In this document: positions 49,145 to 59,101 of the stretch, one piece after another
Layout: every line of letters begins with the position of its first letter
Numbering within the stretch: position 1 is the first letter of the stretch
Assembly: GCF_902459725.1 (NCBI RefSeq)
Contig: NZ_CABPSH010000016.1
Coordinates: 31,520-95,519 of the forward strand
From: Pandoraea eparura
GTDB lineage: Bacteria; Pseudomonadota; Gammaproteobacteria; Burkholderiales; Burkholderiaceae
Length of the DNA: 64,000 nucleotides
Direction: 5' to 3'
Translations under genes and position numbers: made by a program
The notes under the pieces: generated by a model
The model's database searches: none
Told to the model about the DNA's origin: nothing
Seen by the model: the letters and a program-made list of their open reading frames with translations, nothing else

Positions 49145-51031
49145 TCAGGCCGCGCGACGCTTCGACGACCCCACCACCGACAGCGACGGCGCGTGCGATG
49201 CATGAAGACCGTGCAGCGCCGCGTGCTGCCCATCGCGCAGACGGAAGCGCGCCACGGTCTCGGCCAGCATGCGGGCCTGCTCGCTCAGCATGGCCGACGC
49301 GGCCGCCGATTCCTCCACCAGCGCGGCGTTCTGCTGGGTGGCCTGATCCATCTCCGAGACCGAGCGGTCGATCTGGCTGATGCCCGTGCTCTGCTCCGTC
49401 ATGGCGCCATTGATCTCGCTCACCAGACGCTGCACGCGCGTAATCCCGTCGACGATTTCGTTCATTGTCGTGCCCGCCGCCTGCACACGCTCCGTGCCGC
49501 TCTTGACGTTCTGCACCGACGTCTCGATCAGCGCCTTGATTTCCTGCGCGGCCGCAGCACTGCGCTGGGCGAGCGTGCGAACCTCGCCCGCCACCACCGC
49601 GAAGCCGCGGCCCTGCTCGCCGGCGCGCGCCGCTTCCACCGCCGCATTGAGCGCCAGGATGTTGGTCTGGAACGCGATGCCGTCGATCACGCTGATGATT
49701 TCCGTGATGCGCTCGGAGGACTGCGTGATGGCCGCCATCGTGCCGACGGCATCGGTGACGACCTGACCGCCACGGGCGGCGGCGGCGCTCGCCTCGTTGG
49801 CAAGACGCGTGGCGTGCTCGGCGGTCTCGGCCGTCTGCTTGACGCTGGACGTCATCTCCGTGAGCGCCGACGACGTCTCCTGCAACGACCCCGCCGAGGC
49901 TTCCGTACGCTGCGACAGATCGCGGTTACCCATCTCGATCTCGCTGGTGGCCGACGTCATCGACGACACGCCCGAGCGCACGTCGAGCATCACCGAGCTG
50001 ATCTTGTCGACGAACGCGTTGAACGACGTGGAGATCTGCGCCACCTCGTCCTGCCCGATGACGTCGAGTCGCTGCGTCATGTCGCCGTCGCCGGAGCCGA
50101 TAGTGTCCATGGCATCGCGCACGATCGACAAGCGCTGGAACGCGCGCGACGTGAAGATCGAGGCAATGGCCAGCGCAATCAACGTCAGCACGACCAGCGT
50201 GATGCCGGTTGCGTCCAGCACATGCGTCAGGCCGGCCGTGGCTTCCGCGCGGTCGAGCGCCACCACCAGGTACCAGTCCGTGCCGGGAATGCGCTTGGCC
50301 TTGAGCAGCTTGGGCGCGCCGGAGAGTTCCATCGAGACCGGTGCGGCGCCGTCGGCGGCCATGCCCGGCAGCGCGTCGGCCGTGAGCTCGGGCGCCACGT
50401 CCGTTGACGGCTTGAGCGAGAACTTGCTATCCGGGTGAGCAATCACCTGACCGTCGCTCGCCACCACGAGCGCGAGACTCGACGGCGTGGGGTGCACGGC
50501 CTTGATGATGTCCTGCACGCCGGTGAGCGCCACGGCACCGCTGACGACGCCGGTGGTCTGGCCGTCACGCAGGATCGGCGCGGTGAAGGCGACGTACGGA
50601 ATGCCCGTCGACGAATCGCCGTAAGGCTTGGTGACCGTGAGCTTGCCTGCCGCCAGGGCGCTCTTGTACCAGGGGCGCGCCGTCGGATCGTAGTCCGGGG
50701 GCGTCGGGGCGGTGGAGAAGAACGTCTTGTCCGACCAGCCGATGCTCGTGATCGGGAAGTCGTTGGTCTTGCCCATGAGCTTCACGAGTCCGGCCGGATC
50801 CCCTTTCTCGACGACCTGCGACGTTGCCAAGACCGCCTGCGCCTTGTCGGCCGACCAGCGCTCGATGGTGCCCGCATTCCCGTTGGCCACGGCCGACAGC
50901 GTGTCGGCGATGCTCGACATCATGCTGTCACGCACGATGACGTAAGTCGTGATGCCAGAGAGAATCAGTGCGCCCACTACCGTGAGGCAGGTAATGAGCA
51001 GAATCCGGGTTCGCAACGAAGTGACTTTCAT
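49145..51031 (-). CDS. Methyl-accepting chemotaxis protein with dCache sensor
   Basis: A 628-residue chemoreceptor. TM1 spans residues ~10-32 and a periplasmic dCache_1 domain follows to about 260. It has the amino-acid-type ligand features [10 protein letters not shown] and [16 protein letters not shown]2 is near 275-295, then a HAMP domain and the signalling helix bundle. The hairpin tip is [20 protein letters not shown]. The C-terminus ([16 protein letters not shown], then ETVARFRL) has no NWETF-type pentapeptide for CheR. The remnant at 21790-22029 matches this ending. The ligand is probably a small organic acid or amino acid. Confidence 0.95.
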   Translation of the reverse strand: MKVTSLRTRILLITCLTVVGALILSGITTYVIVRDSMMSSIADTLSAVANGNAGTIERWSADKAQAVLATSQVVEKGDPAGLVKLMGKTNDFPITSIGWSDKTFFSTAPTPPDYDPTARPWYKSALAAGKLTVTKPYGDSSTGIPYVAFTAPILRDGQTTGVVSGAVALTGVQDIIKAVHPTPSSLALVVASDGQVIAHPDSKFSLKPSTDVAPELTADALPGMAADGAAPVSMELSGAPKLLKAKRIPGTDWYLVVALDRAEATAGLTHVLDATGITLVVLTLIALAIASIFTSRAFQRLSIVRDAMDTIGSGDGDMTQRLDVIGQDEVAQISTSFNAFVDKISSVMLDVRSGVSSMTSATSEIEMGNRDLSQRTEASAGSLQETSSALTEMTSSVKQTAETAEHATRLANEASAAAARGGQVVTDAVGTMAAITQSSERITEIISVIDGIAFQTNILALNAAVEAARAGEQGRGFAVVAGEVRTLAQRSAAAAQEIKALIETSVQNVKSGTERVQAAGTTMNEIVDGITRVQRLVSEINGAMTEQSTGISQIDRSVSEMDQATQQNAALVEESAAASAMLSEQARMLAETVARFRLRDGQHAALHGLHASHAPSLSVVGSSKRRAA

Positions 51032-51324
51032 GAGCTTTCATCGGTAGGCCCGTGTGCGGGCCGTTGAATGGGGGGGGCGACGGGCAAGGCGGTGCTACCT
51101 GCGCCGTCGCATTGATACATTGCGGCATGACTCTCTGCCCTTACGGCTGGAGGAGGCCGAAACTTTAATGCGCGCAGGTCAATGGAGGCATATCGCCGTT
51201 CAATGGCGGATCCGTGCGACGAACGGCACACCCGTCTTGCGTCATCGACGCCTTGGGCGGATGAACAGACGAATGGACGAACACATGAGCGCGCCTTGTG
51301 GCGCTCGGGAAAACGACCGGGAAA

Positions 51325-51954
51325 TCAGAGGGCGCTGGCGCGCGCGAGATCGGGGAAGCCGAGCGTTGTCGCGTGGCAACCGTCCGCCAGCGCGTCGTCG
51401 TGGGTCGAGAAGAAGACGCAGCCGTTCTGGCCGAGGGCCGTGAACAAGTCGATCAACACGGCGCGGGAGGCGGCATCGAGACCGCCGCTGGGCTCGTCCG
51501 CGAGAATCACGCGCGGCGTGCCAAACCGAGTGGCGGTCAAATAGAATTTGCGACGCGTGCCGAGCGACATCTGATCGAAGCGCTTTTCCATATGCGGCAT
51601 CAGGCCGAATCGCTCGGCCAGATCGAGCACGCCGGCATTCACGAGCGTTTGCGTTTCGGCGGCGCGCTGCTCGAGAAAGCCTCGCCCGGTTTGCGACGGC
51701 TCGCCGAGGCAGTCGAACGGCACCACGGCGAGCGAAGCCTTGGCCTTGGCAGGGGCGTCGTGCATGGCGTGTCCGTCGATCCAGACCTGACCGTCGTCCG
51801 GCACGACCGTGCCCGCGAGCATGCCGAGGAGCGTGGTCTTGCCGCCGCCGCCTTCGTCGCGCAGGGCGAAGCAGCCGCGCTCGGCGCGGAAGGTGAGGTG
51901 CTCGAAAAGGGTGAAAGTACCAAAGCGTCTGGCGAGATTCTCGAAACGAAGCAT
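51325..51954 (-). CDS. Small ABC transporter ATP-binding protein with altered Walker A
   Basis: A 209-residue ABC ATPase in the CcmA-like size range. Walker A is DEGGGGKTT (D33-T41), with Asp in place of the usual first Gly. The signature is MSLGTRRKF rather than LSGGQ. Walker B is VILADEPSGGLD and the H-loop is STHDD. Nucleotide binding may be weak or unusual. It starts 13 bases after the RcnR-like gene and must share its transcript. No permease gene is adjacent; the next ~290 bases (51032-51324) hold no gene. It may be an orphan or work with a distant permease. Confidence 0.82.
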   Translation of the reverse strand: MLRFENLARRFGTFTLFEHLTFRAERGCFALRDEGGGGKTTLLGMLAGTVVPDDGQVWIDGHAMHDAPAKAKASLAVVPFDCLGEPSQTGRGFLEQRAAETQTLVNAGVLDLAERFGLMPHMEKRFDQMSLGTRRKFYLTATRFGTPRVILADEPSGGLDAASRAVLIDLFTALGQNGCVFFSTHDDALADGCHATTLGFPDLARASAL

Positions 51955-51967
51955 GGGCGCGAGTCGG

Positions 51968-52237
51968 CTACTTCAGATAGGCTTTGATGACGTGCAGCAC
52001 CGGTGCCAGCTCGGCCTCGCGATGCGCCTGTTCGGATTCGTTGACGAGGTGATCGACGAGATGCCCTTCGATGACCGCGCCCATCAGGCCGTTGACCGCC
52101 CCGCGAATGGCCGCGATTTGCTGGAGGATCTCGATGCAGTCGCCCTCTTCGCTCAACTGACGCTCCAGCGCCTGCGCCTGCCCTTGAATGCGACGCACGC
52201 GTGCCAACAACTTGTGCTTTTCCCGAATCGTGTGCAC
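51968..52237 (-). CDS. RcnR/CsoR-family metal-sensing repressor
   Basis: An 89-residue all-helical repressor that lets go of DNA when a metal binds. The sequence follows RcnR (Ni/Co sensor) more than FrmR: HTIREKHKLLARVRRIQGQ and IAAIRGAVNGLM. The ligand set H2, C34, H59 and H63 matches RcnR His3, Cys35, His60 and His64, shifted by one because no residue stands between the start and the His. The GTG at 52237 was chosen on this alignment; longer in-frame starts read as non-family sequence. A TACT-G-tract-AGTA operator lies 56 bases upstream. The downstream partner is an ABC ATPase, not the usual rcnA exporter. Confidence 0.88.
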   Translation of the reverse strand: MHTIREKHKLLARVRRIQGQAQALERQLSEEGDCIEILQQIAAIRGAVNGLMGAVIEGHLVDHLVNESEQAHREAELAPVLHVIKAYLK

Positions 52238-52292
52238 GGTCTGTCGCGCTCCTGTCTGTGTCGATCGAATGGCCGAAAATGTTAGCACGCAC

Positions 52293-52309
52293 ATACTCGG
52301 GGGCAGTAT
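52293..52309. promoter_or_regulatory. RcnR-type G-tract operator
   Basis: ATACT-CGGGGGC-AGTAT. E. coli RcnR binds TACT-G6-N-AGTA; the half-sites and the seven-base centre match, with C replacing the first G. It lies in the promoter region of the sensor gene at 51968-52237. Confidence 0.78.
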
Positions 52310-52427
52310 ATCGCCAATTCGATTGCCCATTCGTCGCGGGCTGCGTTACGCCATGCAGGCACACGGCGTGCGCCTGTCCTGACGGTCTCGCGTCAGCCGG
52401 TCACTGCGTTGGATGGCGGGCGGCCGA

Positions 52428-53306
52428 TTACTCGCCGATCAGAAACGGCGGGCCGAAGCGCGTAGCGATGTGCTCGGTCGACTCGAACAATTCGCGCAAC
52501 ACCTGACTCGTGCACGTCGGCTGCACGTAAAGATAGAAGGCCACGTCGGGCAAGCGCGGCAGACCGTCGGCTTCGGAGAGTACCCGCATGTTCGCATCGA
52601 GAAGCTCGGTGGTGCGGGCCGTGACGCCAAGGCCCGCGCTGATCGCTGCCCGGATGCCGGTCAACGTCGGCGAGATGAAGCTTGTGCGCCAGGCGATGCC
52701 CGCCGCGTTGAGCCGCTCGATGGACAAGCGGCGAAACAGGCTCAGGTCATCGGCCATCACCAGCGGCACGGGCGCGGACGAATTGAAGATGAAGTCGTCG
52801 GCGCAGATCCACACCATCGGCGACGTGCGCAGCTTGATGCCGGGGAAGGCTTCGTCGTAGCGCGTCGAGATTGCCAGATCCAGTTCCTTGTCGCGCAGGG
52901 CATCCATCAAATGCGGGCTGCGTCCCACGATGATCTCCAACTGCAATTCCGCCGAGAGCTTCGATAGCCGTCGCAACATGCTCGGCAGAATCGAGTCGGC
53001 CACGTCGTGCGGCGATCCGATGCGCAGCTTTTCCACCGGCCCGCGCGTTTGCATGACCTGCACGGCCTGGTCGTTGAGCGCCAGAATCTTGTTCGCATAC
53101 GCCACGAGCCGCACGCCATCGGCGGTCATCGTCTTCTGCCGCCCCTGCTTTTCGAACAGCGCGCACCCCATCTCCTGTTCGAGCCGCTGCATTTGCTGGG
53201 TAATGGCAGACTGCGTGCGTCCCACGCGCGTGGCAGCGGCCGCAAACGTCTCGTGCTGCGCAATCGCCACGAAGGTGCGCAACAGATCGATATCCAGATT
53301 TCGCAT
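52428..53306 (-). CDS. LysR-family transcriptional regulator of the amino-acid ABC cluster
   Basis: A 292-residue regulator. The helix-turn-helix is AAAATRVGRTQSAITQQMQR near residues 23-42 and the effector domain follows. ATG 53306 (MRNLDIDLLRTF) was chosen as the family start. It is divergent from the ABC transporter operon across 187 A+T-rich bases, so it probably controls uptake and the sulfur genes downstream. AAAATT and AATTTT halves occur in the spacer but are too simple to call an operator. Confidence 0.9.
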   Translation of the reverse strand: MRNLDIDLLRTFVAIAQHETFAAAATRVGRTQSAITQQMQRLEQEMGCALFEKQGRQKTMTADGVRLVAYANKILALNDQAVQVMQTRGPVEKLRIGSPHDVADSILPSMLRRLSKLSAELQLEIIVGRSPHLMDALRDKELDLAISTRYDEAFPGIKLRTSPMVWICADDFIFNSSAPVPLVMADDLSLFRRLSIERLNAAGIAWRTSFISPTLTGIRAAISAGLGVTARTTELLDANMRVLSEADGLPRLPDVAFYLYVQPTCTSQVLRELFESTEHIATRFGPPFLIGE

Positions 53307-53493
53307 GACGGCTCCGTGCCAATACTTCAGGCGCGCTAATGTTTCTGGGATAAAAATTAAATTGTTCTTGGGAATTTTGGTCGATAACCTGCCTGACACT
53401 CAAGCAATATTTATGTAATCGGGGGAAGCCGGCGTTGACCGACCCCCTGATCATCGATTCGCCCTTCGGCCGAACTCAAGGAGACTCAGGATC

Positions 53494-54318
53494 ATGTGGC
53501 AACGACACTTTGCAGCCGCGCTGTTCGCAACGCTCACCATGACGGGCATCGCGCACGCCGACCAACTGGCTGACATCAAGGCGCGCGGCACGCTCGTTTG
53601 CGGCACGCAGAACGCCAGCGAGCCGTACGCCTTCCCCGACGCTGCCACGCGCAAGATCGTCGGTTTCGACGTCGACGTGTGCAATGCAATCGCGAAGGGC
53701 TTGGGCGTGAAGCTTGAACACCGCGCGCTGTCGACCGACGCCCGCATCCCCGAACTCAAGACGCATCGCGTCGACGTACTGGCCGCCGCCGTCGCCTGGA
53801 TGCCGGCCCGCGCCGCCCAGGTCGACTTCAGCGACCAATACTTCGTCGCGCCGATTCGCGTGCTGGTACGCGCCGACTCGCCGGTGCAGACGCTCGATCA
53901 GCTCGCCGGCAAGAAGATCGCCGCATCCGAGGGGTCCAGCTCGGCTGCTGTGTCGGTCACGCGTCTGCCCGATTCGAACCTGCTCACGTTCCACGACATT
54001 TCGTCGGCCTTCCTCGCGCTGCAACAGGGCAAGGTCGAGGGGCTGGTGGCGGGCCAACTGATTCTGGCACGCTTCGCCAACGAAGCGGCCGCCAAGGGCG
54101 GGCAGCAGTATCGACTGCTCACCAAGCCGGTCTTCGAAGAGCGTTGGGGCGTGGTGACGAACAAGAACGAGCCCGCCTTGCTCGCCGCCGTGAACAAGAT
54201 CCTGGTCGACTACGACAAGTCGAATGGCCTGCAGAACAGCTTCGACAAGTGGCTCGGTGCCAAGTCGGTCTACAAGTTCACGCGCGACTATAAGGTCGAG
54301 CCGATCAAGGTGCAGTAA
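53494..54318 (+). CDS. Amino-acid ABC transporter, periplasmic binding protein
   Basis: A 274-residue solute-binding protein. It has a signal peptide cut after AHA (residue ~22). The polar amino-acid binding family 3 fold follows, with GTLVCGTQNASEPYAF and GFDVDVCNAIAKGLG. It captures a polar amino acid for the two permeases and ATPase that follow. With a cysteine dioxygenase and other sulfur genes downstream, cystine or a related compound is a fair guess. GGAGA precedes the ATG. Confidence 0.92.
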   Translation: MWQRHFAAALFATLTMTGIAHADQLADIKARGTLVCGTQNASEPYAFPDAATRKIVGFDVDVCNAIAKGLGVKLEHRALSTDARIPELKTHRVDVLAAAVAWMPARAAQVDFSDQYFVAPIRVLVRADSPVQTLDQLAGKKIAASEGSSSAAVSVTRLPDSNLLTFHDISSAFLALQQGKVEGLVAGQLILARFANEAAAKGGQQYRLLTKPVFEERWGVVTNKNEPALLAAVNKILVDYDKSNGLQNSFDKWLGAKSVYKFTRDYKVEPIKVQ

Positions 54319-54333
54319 GCGAGACGCGGCGTC

Positions 54334-55026
54334 ATGTTCGATCTTTCGTTTCTGCTCGACGACGGCTATCTGAAGCTGTTTCGCGACGGGGTGCTGACCA
54401 CGCTTCAGTTGTTCGTGGTCTCGGGGCTGCTGGCCATCGTGGTGGGTGTAGTGCTCACCACGTTGCGCGCCCTGCCGGTCAAGCTCTTCAAAGGCTTCGT
54501 GATCGTGGTGGTGGAGTATCACCGCAACGTGCCGGTGCTGGTGCAGATTCTCGTGTGGTACTTCGGCGTGCCGCAACTGCTGCCAGAAGGCCTGCGCGAC
54601 TGGATCAACGCTGGCAACACCGAGTTCGTTTTCGCCACGATTGCGCTGGCGCTCAATGCCGGCGCGTTCATCTCCGAAGACTTGCGCTCGGGGCTGCGCG
54701 CGATTCCGCATACGCAACAGGAAGCTGCGTGGTCGATCGGTCTTACGTATTTGCAGTCGTTCCGTTACGTCGTATTGCCGCAGGGCATTCGCGTGGCGAC
54801 GCCCGCGTTGCTCAACCAGGCGCTGCTGCTCTTCAAGAACAGCTCTCTGGCGATGGCCATCGGCGTGCATGAACTGCTGTATCGCACGCGTCAGATCGAT
54901 AACCTGACCTTCCGCACGTTCGACGTGTTTCTGGTGGCGACCCTCCTGTATCTGGTCGGCACGCTGGCTTTGATGGCGCTCTCCGAGCACGTCGCCAAAC
55001 GCCGTACGGCGCCTTCGGGAGTCTGA
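54334..55026 (+). CDS. Amino-acid ABC transporter permease 1
   Basis: A 230-residue inner-membrane permease of the HisM/GlnP type with about five helices. The cytoplasmic loop that docks on the ATPase reads EDLRSGLRAIPHTQQEAAWS, followed by GLTYLQSFRYVVLPQ. It starts 15 bases after the binding-protein gene and pairs with the second permease. Confidence 0.92.
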   Translation: MFDLSFLLDDGYLKLFRDGVLTTLQLFVVSGLLAIVVGVVLTTLRALPVKLFKGFVIVVVEYHRNVPVLVQILVWYFGVPQLLPEGLRDWINAGNTEFVFATIALALNAGAFISEDLRSGLRAIPHTQQEAAWSIGLTYLQSFRYVVLPQGIRVATPALLNQALLLFKNSSLAMAIGVHELLYRTRQIDNLTFRTFDVFLVATLLYLVGTLALMALSEHVAKRRTAPSGV

Positions 55027-55030
55027 GACG

Positions 55031-55723
55031 ATGTACGAGATCCTGCATGACTATCTCGCGCTGTTCCTCGTCGGGAGCTGGCCCAACGGCCCGCTCGGCG
55101 GCGTGGCGATCACGCTCATTCTCTCGGCGCTCGGGCTGGTGATGTCATTCCCGATCGCGGTGGCGATCGGCATGGCGCAAGTCTCGCCGCTGCGCTGGCT
55201 GCGACGTGCGGCCGGTGTCTGGACGCGCCTGGTGCGCGGCATTCCGCTGCTGATGATCATCTTCTGGGCGTATTTCGCCGTGCCGCTGCTCGTGGGCGCC
55301 GAGGTGTCGGCATTCACCACCGCCGTGTGCGCGATCATCGTCTACGAGAGCGCCTTCCTGTCGCAGATCGTGCGCGCCGGTCTCGAAGGCCTGCCGCGCG
55401 GCCAGATGGAAGCGGCGCGCTCGAACGGGTTGTCGTGGCTGCAAAGCATGCGTTACGTGCAGTTGCCGCAGGCGCTCGCGAACATGCTGCCGTCGATCGT
55501 CAACCAGTTCGTGTCGATCATCAAGGCGACATCGCTCGCCTATGTGATCGGGGTGCCCGAGCTGACGTACTCGGCCGCGCAGGTCAATACGATCGTGCTG
55601 ACCAAGCCGCTGCAGACGTTCCTCGTGCTCGCAGCTTTCTATTTCGTGTTGTGTTTCGCCATTTCGCGCTTCGCTGGCTGGCTCGAGCGTCGTATCGCCC
55701 GTCAGCGCGCGGGATTGGCGTAA
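55031..55723 (+). CDS. Amino-acid ABC transporter permease 2
   Basis: A 230-residue partner permease of the same family. The coupling loop is [20 protein letters not shown] and the family Pro pair is in VQLPQAL. Four bases separate it from the first permease, so the two are translated together and form the heterodimeric channel. Confidence 0.92.
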   Translation: MYEILHDYLALFLVGSWPNGPLGGVAITLILSALGLVMSFPIAVAIGMAQVSPLRWLRRAAGVWTRLVRGIPLLMIIFWAYFAVPLLVGAEVSAFTTAVCAIIVYESAFLSQIVRAGLEGLPRGQMEAARSNGLSWLQSMRYVQLPQALANMLPSIVNQFVSIIKATSLAYVIGVPELTYSAAQVNTIVLTKPLQTFLVLAAFYFVLCFAISRFAGWLERRIARQRAGLA

Positions 55724-55752
55724 GTGCAGGATTCAAGAAGGAGAACGCGATC

Positions 55753-56526
55753 ATGACCATGCTCGCATTCGAGAATGTCGATAAGTATTACGGCGATCAT
55801 CACGTCCTCAAGGGGATCGACGCCACCATCGGGCGCGGCGAAGTCGTGGTCGTGTGCGGTCCGTCGGGCTCCGGCAAGTCGACGTTGATTCGTACCGTCA
55901 CGCGGCTCGAAGCCATCCAGAAGGGCCGCATCCTTTTCGAAGGCAGGGATGTCACCGCGCGCGACGTCAAGCTCAACCAGTTGCGCGCGCGCATCGGCTT
56001 CGTGTTCCAGAGCTTCAATCTGTTTCAGAATCTCTCGGTGCGCCAGAACCTGATGCTCGGGCCGACGAAGGTGCTCGGCATGTCGCGCGACGAAGCCACG
56101 GCCCAGGCCGAGACGCTGCTCGCCAAGGTCGGCCTCGCCCACAAGATCGACGCCATGCCGGCGAACCTCTCGGGCGGTCAGCAGCAACGGGTGGCCATTG
56201 CCCGCGCGCTCGCCATGAAACCGCCGCTCATGCTGTTTGACGAGCCGACGAGCGCCCTCGATCCCGAGATGGTGCAGGAGGTTCTGCAGGTCATGCGCTC
56301 GCTGGCAGATGACGGACTTACGATGATGATCGTCACCCACGAGATGGGCTTCGCGCGCGACGTGTCGAGCCGCGTCTGGTTCATGGACCAGGGGCAGTTG
56401 CTCGAAGACGCGCCGCCGGCGGAATTTTTCAGCCAGCCGAAGCACGCGCGTGCGCAGCGGTTCCTGCAGGATGTGCTGCGTCCGTCGCCGATGATCGGCG
56501 TGCCGCGCGACGCCGTGCCCGCCTAA
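55753..56526 (+). CDS. Amino-acid ABC transporter ATP-binding protein
   Basis: A 257-residue ATPase of the GlnQ/HisP type. Walker A is GPSGSGKS (36-43), the signature is LSGGQQQR, Walker B is [12 protein letters not shown] and the H-loop His lies in [13 protein letters not shown] precedes ATG 55753. It drives the preceding permeases. All motifs are intact. Confidence 0.95.
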   Translation: MTMLAFENVDKYYGDHHVLKGIDATIGRGEVVVVCGPSGSGKSTLIRTVTRLEAIQKGRILFEGRDVTARDVKLNQLRARIGFVFQSFNLFQNLSVRQNLMLGPTKVLGMSRDEATAQAETLLAKVGLAHKIDAMPANLSGGQQQRVAIARALAMKPPLMLFDEPTSALDPEMVQEVLQVMRSLADDGLTMMIVTHEMGFARDVSSRVWFMDQGQLLEDAPPAEFFSQPKHARAQRFLQDVLRPSPMIGVPRDAVPA

Positions 56527-56643
56527 CGCTGACCCGATGCCGACCCGATAAGCACGACGCGTAAAACACCTACACACCGGAACACGCGAGCGCCCCGCAG
56601 CCGGGGCTCGTCGCAGAACAAAATCCTACGGAGAAGACTTCAC

Positions 56644-57240
56644 ATGTCCACGCCCAACCTTGCCGAACAACGTCAGATCGCCGTCGGCGACGCCATCGCT
56701 GCCATGAAGGCGTCGCTGGCCCCTGAGGGCGAGACGCGCCCCGCGCTGGCCGCCGTACTCGATCAGGTTAAATCACTTGCCGCGCGCACCGCGCTGTGGA
56801 ACGAGGCCGACTTCCCGCCGCCGGCCGACGGCGAACTGCAAGCACGTTACCTGATTCACGAAGACGCGGACAAGACCTATGCGCTTTACTTGAACGTCAT
56901 GCGCCCGGGCAAGAAGATCACGCCGCACAACCATACGACGTGGGCGTGCATCGCGGCGGTCGAAGGCGTCGAATACAACTACGTCTACCGTCGCACCGAC
57001 GACGGCAAGACGCCAGGCGTCGGCACGCTGGAAGTGAGCGACACCGTCGTGGTCGATCCGGGCCACGGCATTGCCCTGGCGTCGGACGACATCCATGCCG
57101 TCGAGATCCAGGGCGACGCACCGATTCGCCACCTGCACATGTACGGCCGTGCGCTGGAGACGCTGACCGAGCGCATCACGTTCGATCTTGCCAAGGGCAC
57201 GTATCAAGTGATGGATATCGGCGTGAAGACCCGCCGCTAA
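56644..57240 (+). CDS. Cysteine dioxygenase family protein
   Basis: A 198-residue cupin enzyme that oxidises L-cysteine to cysteine sulfinate with O2. The iron ligands are H95 and H97 (PHNHTT) and H151 (DDIHAV). C102 stands seven residues after H95, the place of the Cys in the Cys-Tyr crosslink of mammalian cysteine dioxygenase, which many bacterial forms lack. R68 aligns with the carboxylate-binding Arg of true cysteine dioxygenases rather than the Gln of mercaptopropionate enzymes. It lies between the amino-acid transporter and two sulfur-metabolism genes on the same strand. GGAGAAG precedes the ATG. Confidence 0.85.
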   Translation: MSTPNLAEQRQIAVGDAIAAMKASLAPEGETRPALAAVLDQVKSLAARTALWNEADFPPPADGELQARYLIHEDADKTYALYLNVMRPGKKITPHNHTTWACIAAVEGVEYNYVYRRTDDGKTPGVGTLEVSDTVVVDPGHGIALASDDIHAVEIQGDAPIRHLHMYGRALETLTERITFDLAKGTYQVMDIGVKTRR

Positions 57241-57396
57241 AGCTACCGTGACCGCCGGCGAAACCCGGCGGCGAACTCCCTGACGGCGCGAGCGTTCCTC
57301 GCGCCCCATTTCACATCGCCCCGCCGGGCGGTGCGGGCCCGTTCATCCCTACGCTTTGGGCATGACCGGGCGAAACCTGACAACCGACGCAACGCT

Positions 57397-58998
57397 ATGA
57401 CCTCGTTTACTCCTCACTTCGTGCCGCCCGCCCGCCTCAAGGAATGGTTGCACGACGGCGCCGAGATCGCCGTGTTCGACGTGCGCGAGCATGGCGAGTA
57501 CGGCGAAGCGCATCTCTTCTATGGCGTAACACTGCCATACAGCCGTCTCGAACTCGACATCGTGCGGCTTGCGCCGCGCCGCGATGCCCGCGTGGTGCTC
57601 TACGACACCGACGCGAGTGTCGCCGTGCAGGGGGCGCAGCGCTTGGCCGCGCTCGGATATTCTGACGTGTACGTGCTCGAAGGCGGTACCAACGCTTGGC
57701 AACAAGCGGGCTTTCGTCTGTTCGCCGGCGTGAACGTTCCGTCGAAGACCTTCGGTGAGTTGGTGGAGATGGCGTATCACACGCCTCGCGTGACGGCGCG
57801 CGAGCTGGCCGCCATGCGCGAGCGCGGCGACGATGTGGTGATTCTCGACGGGCGGCCCGTGAGCGAATACCTGAAGATGACGATCCCGTCGTCGATTTGC
57901 TGCCCTAACGGCGAACTCGGCTATCGCATTCGCGAGCTGGTGCCGAACACCACGACGCCTATCGTCGTGAACTGCGCCGGCCGCACGCGCAGCATCATCG
58001 GCGCGCAGACGCTCATCAACCTTGGCATTCCCAATCCGGTGATGGCGCTGGAGAACGGCACGCAGGGCTGGTATCTGGAAGATTTGCCGCTGGAGCATGG
58101 CAGCACGCGCCGCTATCCGGACGCGGTCGCGCCGTCGAGCCTCGCGCAGATGCGTGAAGCGAGCGGTGCGTTGGCCGAGCGCTTCTCGGTGCCCGAGGTG
58201 GATGCCGCCACGTTTGCGCAATGGACCACGGACACGTCGCGCACGCTGTTCCTGTGTGACGTGCGCACGCCGGAAGAATTCGCCGCCGGGTCGCTGCCCG
58301 GTGCGCAGCACACGCCGGGCGGCCAGTTGATTCAGGCGACGGATCAATACGTGGGCGTGCGTCACGCGCGAGTGGTGCTGTTCGACGACGACGGCGTGCG
58401 TGCGCCGATCGTCGCGAGCTGGCTGCGTCAGTTGGGGCACGACGCCTATGTGTTGCGCGGTGGACTCGCCAGCGGCGCGTCGCTGCCGGGCTGCGCGCCG
58501 GCCGTGGATACGACGCTGGCCGAGATCGATGTCGCGACGCTTGCCGCGGCACTGGCCGACGAGCGTGTCACGGTCGTCGATCTGCGACCGAGCATGAGCT
58601 ATCGTCGTGAGCATGTACCCGGTGCGCAGTGGGCGATTCGCCCTCGACTGCCGAACCTGCCGGCGTCCCGCGACATCGTCCTCATCGCGGACGAGCGAGG
58701 TATCGCGGAGCTGTTCGCGGCCGACTGGCGGCGTGCGCATGCCAACGACGCGCGCACGGTCTCGCTGCTTGCGGGCGGCTTCAAGGCTTGGGCCGCGGCC
58801 GGCCAGCCGGTGCAGAGCACGCCCGAACTGCCGGCAGACGCCGAATGCATCGACTACCTGTTCTTCGTGCACGATCGTCACGACGGCAACAAGGCGGCGG
58901 CGCGCCAATATCTGGCGTGGGAGACGGGTTTGCTGGCCCAGCTTGATGACCGCGAGCGCGGTGCGTTCCGTATCGGTGAGCCTGCCGCCGCGAAGTAA
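57397..58998 (+). CDS. Tetra-rhodanese-domain sulfurtransferase
   Basis: A 533-residue cytosolic protein made of four rhodanese-like domains of roughly 130 residues. The active-site loops read YDTDAS (domain 1), NCAGRT (domain 2, with the catalytic Cys), FDDDGV (domain 3) and ADERGI (domain 4). Only domain 2 can carry a persulfide; the others probably bind partners or substrates. ATG 57397 (MTSFTPHF) was chosen; the frame is open upstream but lacks family sequence. In context it may take up sulfur released during cysteine breakdown. Confidence 0.88.
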   Translation: MTSFTPHFVPPARLKEWLHDGAEIAVFDVREHGEYGEAHLFYGVTLPYSRLELDIVRLAPRRDARVVLYDTDASVAVQGAQRLAALGYSDVYVLEGGTNAWQQAGFRLFAGVNVPSKTFGELVEMAYHTPRVTARELAAMRERGDDVVILDGRPVSEYLKMTIPSSICCPNGELGYRIRELVPNTTTPIVVNCAGRTRSIIGAQTLINLGIPNPVMALENGTQGWYLEDLPLEHGSTRRYPDAVAPSSLAQMREASGALAERFSVPEVDAATFAQWTTDTSRTLFLCDVRTPEEFAAGSLPGAQHTPGGQLIQATDQYVGVRHARVVLFDDDGVRAPIVASWLRQLGHDAYVLRGGLASGASLPGCAPAVDTTLAEIDVATLAAALADERVTVVDLRPSMSYRREHVPGAQWAIRPRLPNLPASRDIVLIADERGIAELFAADWRRAHANDARTVSLLAGGFKAWAAAGQPVQSTPELPADAECIDYLFFVHDRHDGNKAAARQYLAWETGLLAQLDDRERGAFRIGEPAAAK

Positions 58999-59051
58999 GT
59001 GCAGTCGCTGGCGTGCGCGAGCGTTGCGCACGCCATGCGTTATCTTCTGAC

Positions 59052-59078
59052 TCGTTCGAATCGTTTGAATCGTTCGAA
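59052..59078. repeat. Three tandem 9-bp repeats upstream of the PLP enzyme gene
   Basis: TCGTTCGAA, TCGTTTGAA, TCGTTCGAA in direct tandem, 24 bases before the start at 59102. Each TTCGAA unit is also palindromic. It may be a regulator site or simple slippage. Confidence 0.6.
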
Positions 59079-59101
59079 ACCTTATCCCCCAACGTCCGAT
59101 C

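Noticed and set aside
53353..53378. AAAATT and AATTTT halves as a LysR operator before the amino-acid ABC genes
   Set aside because: Low-complexity A/T words in an A+T-rich spacer; expected by chance.
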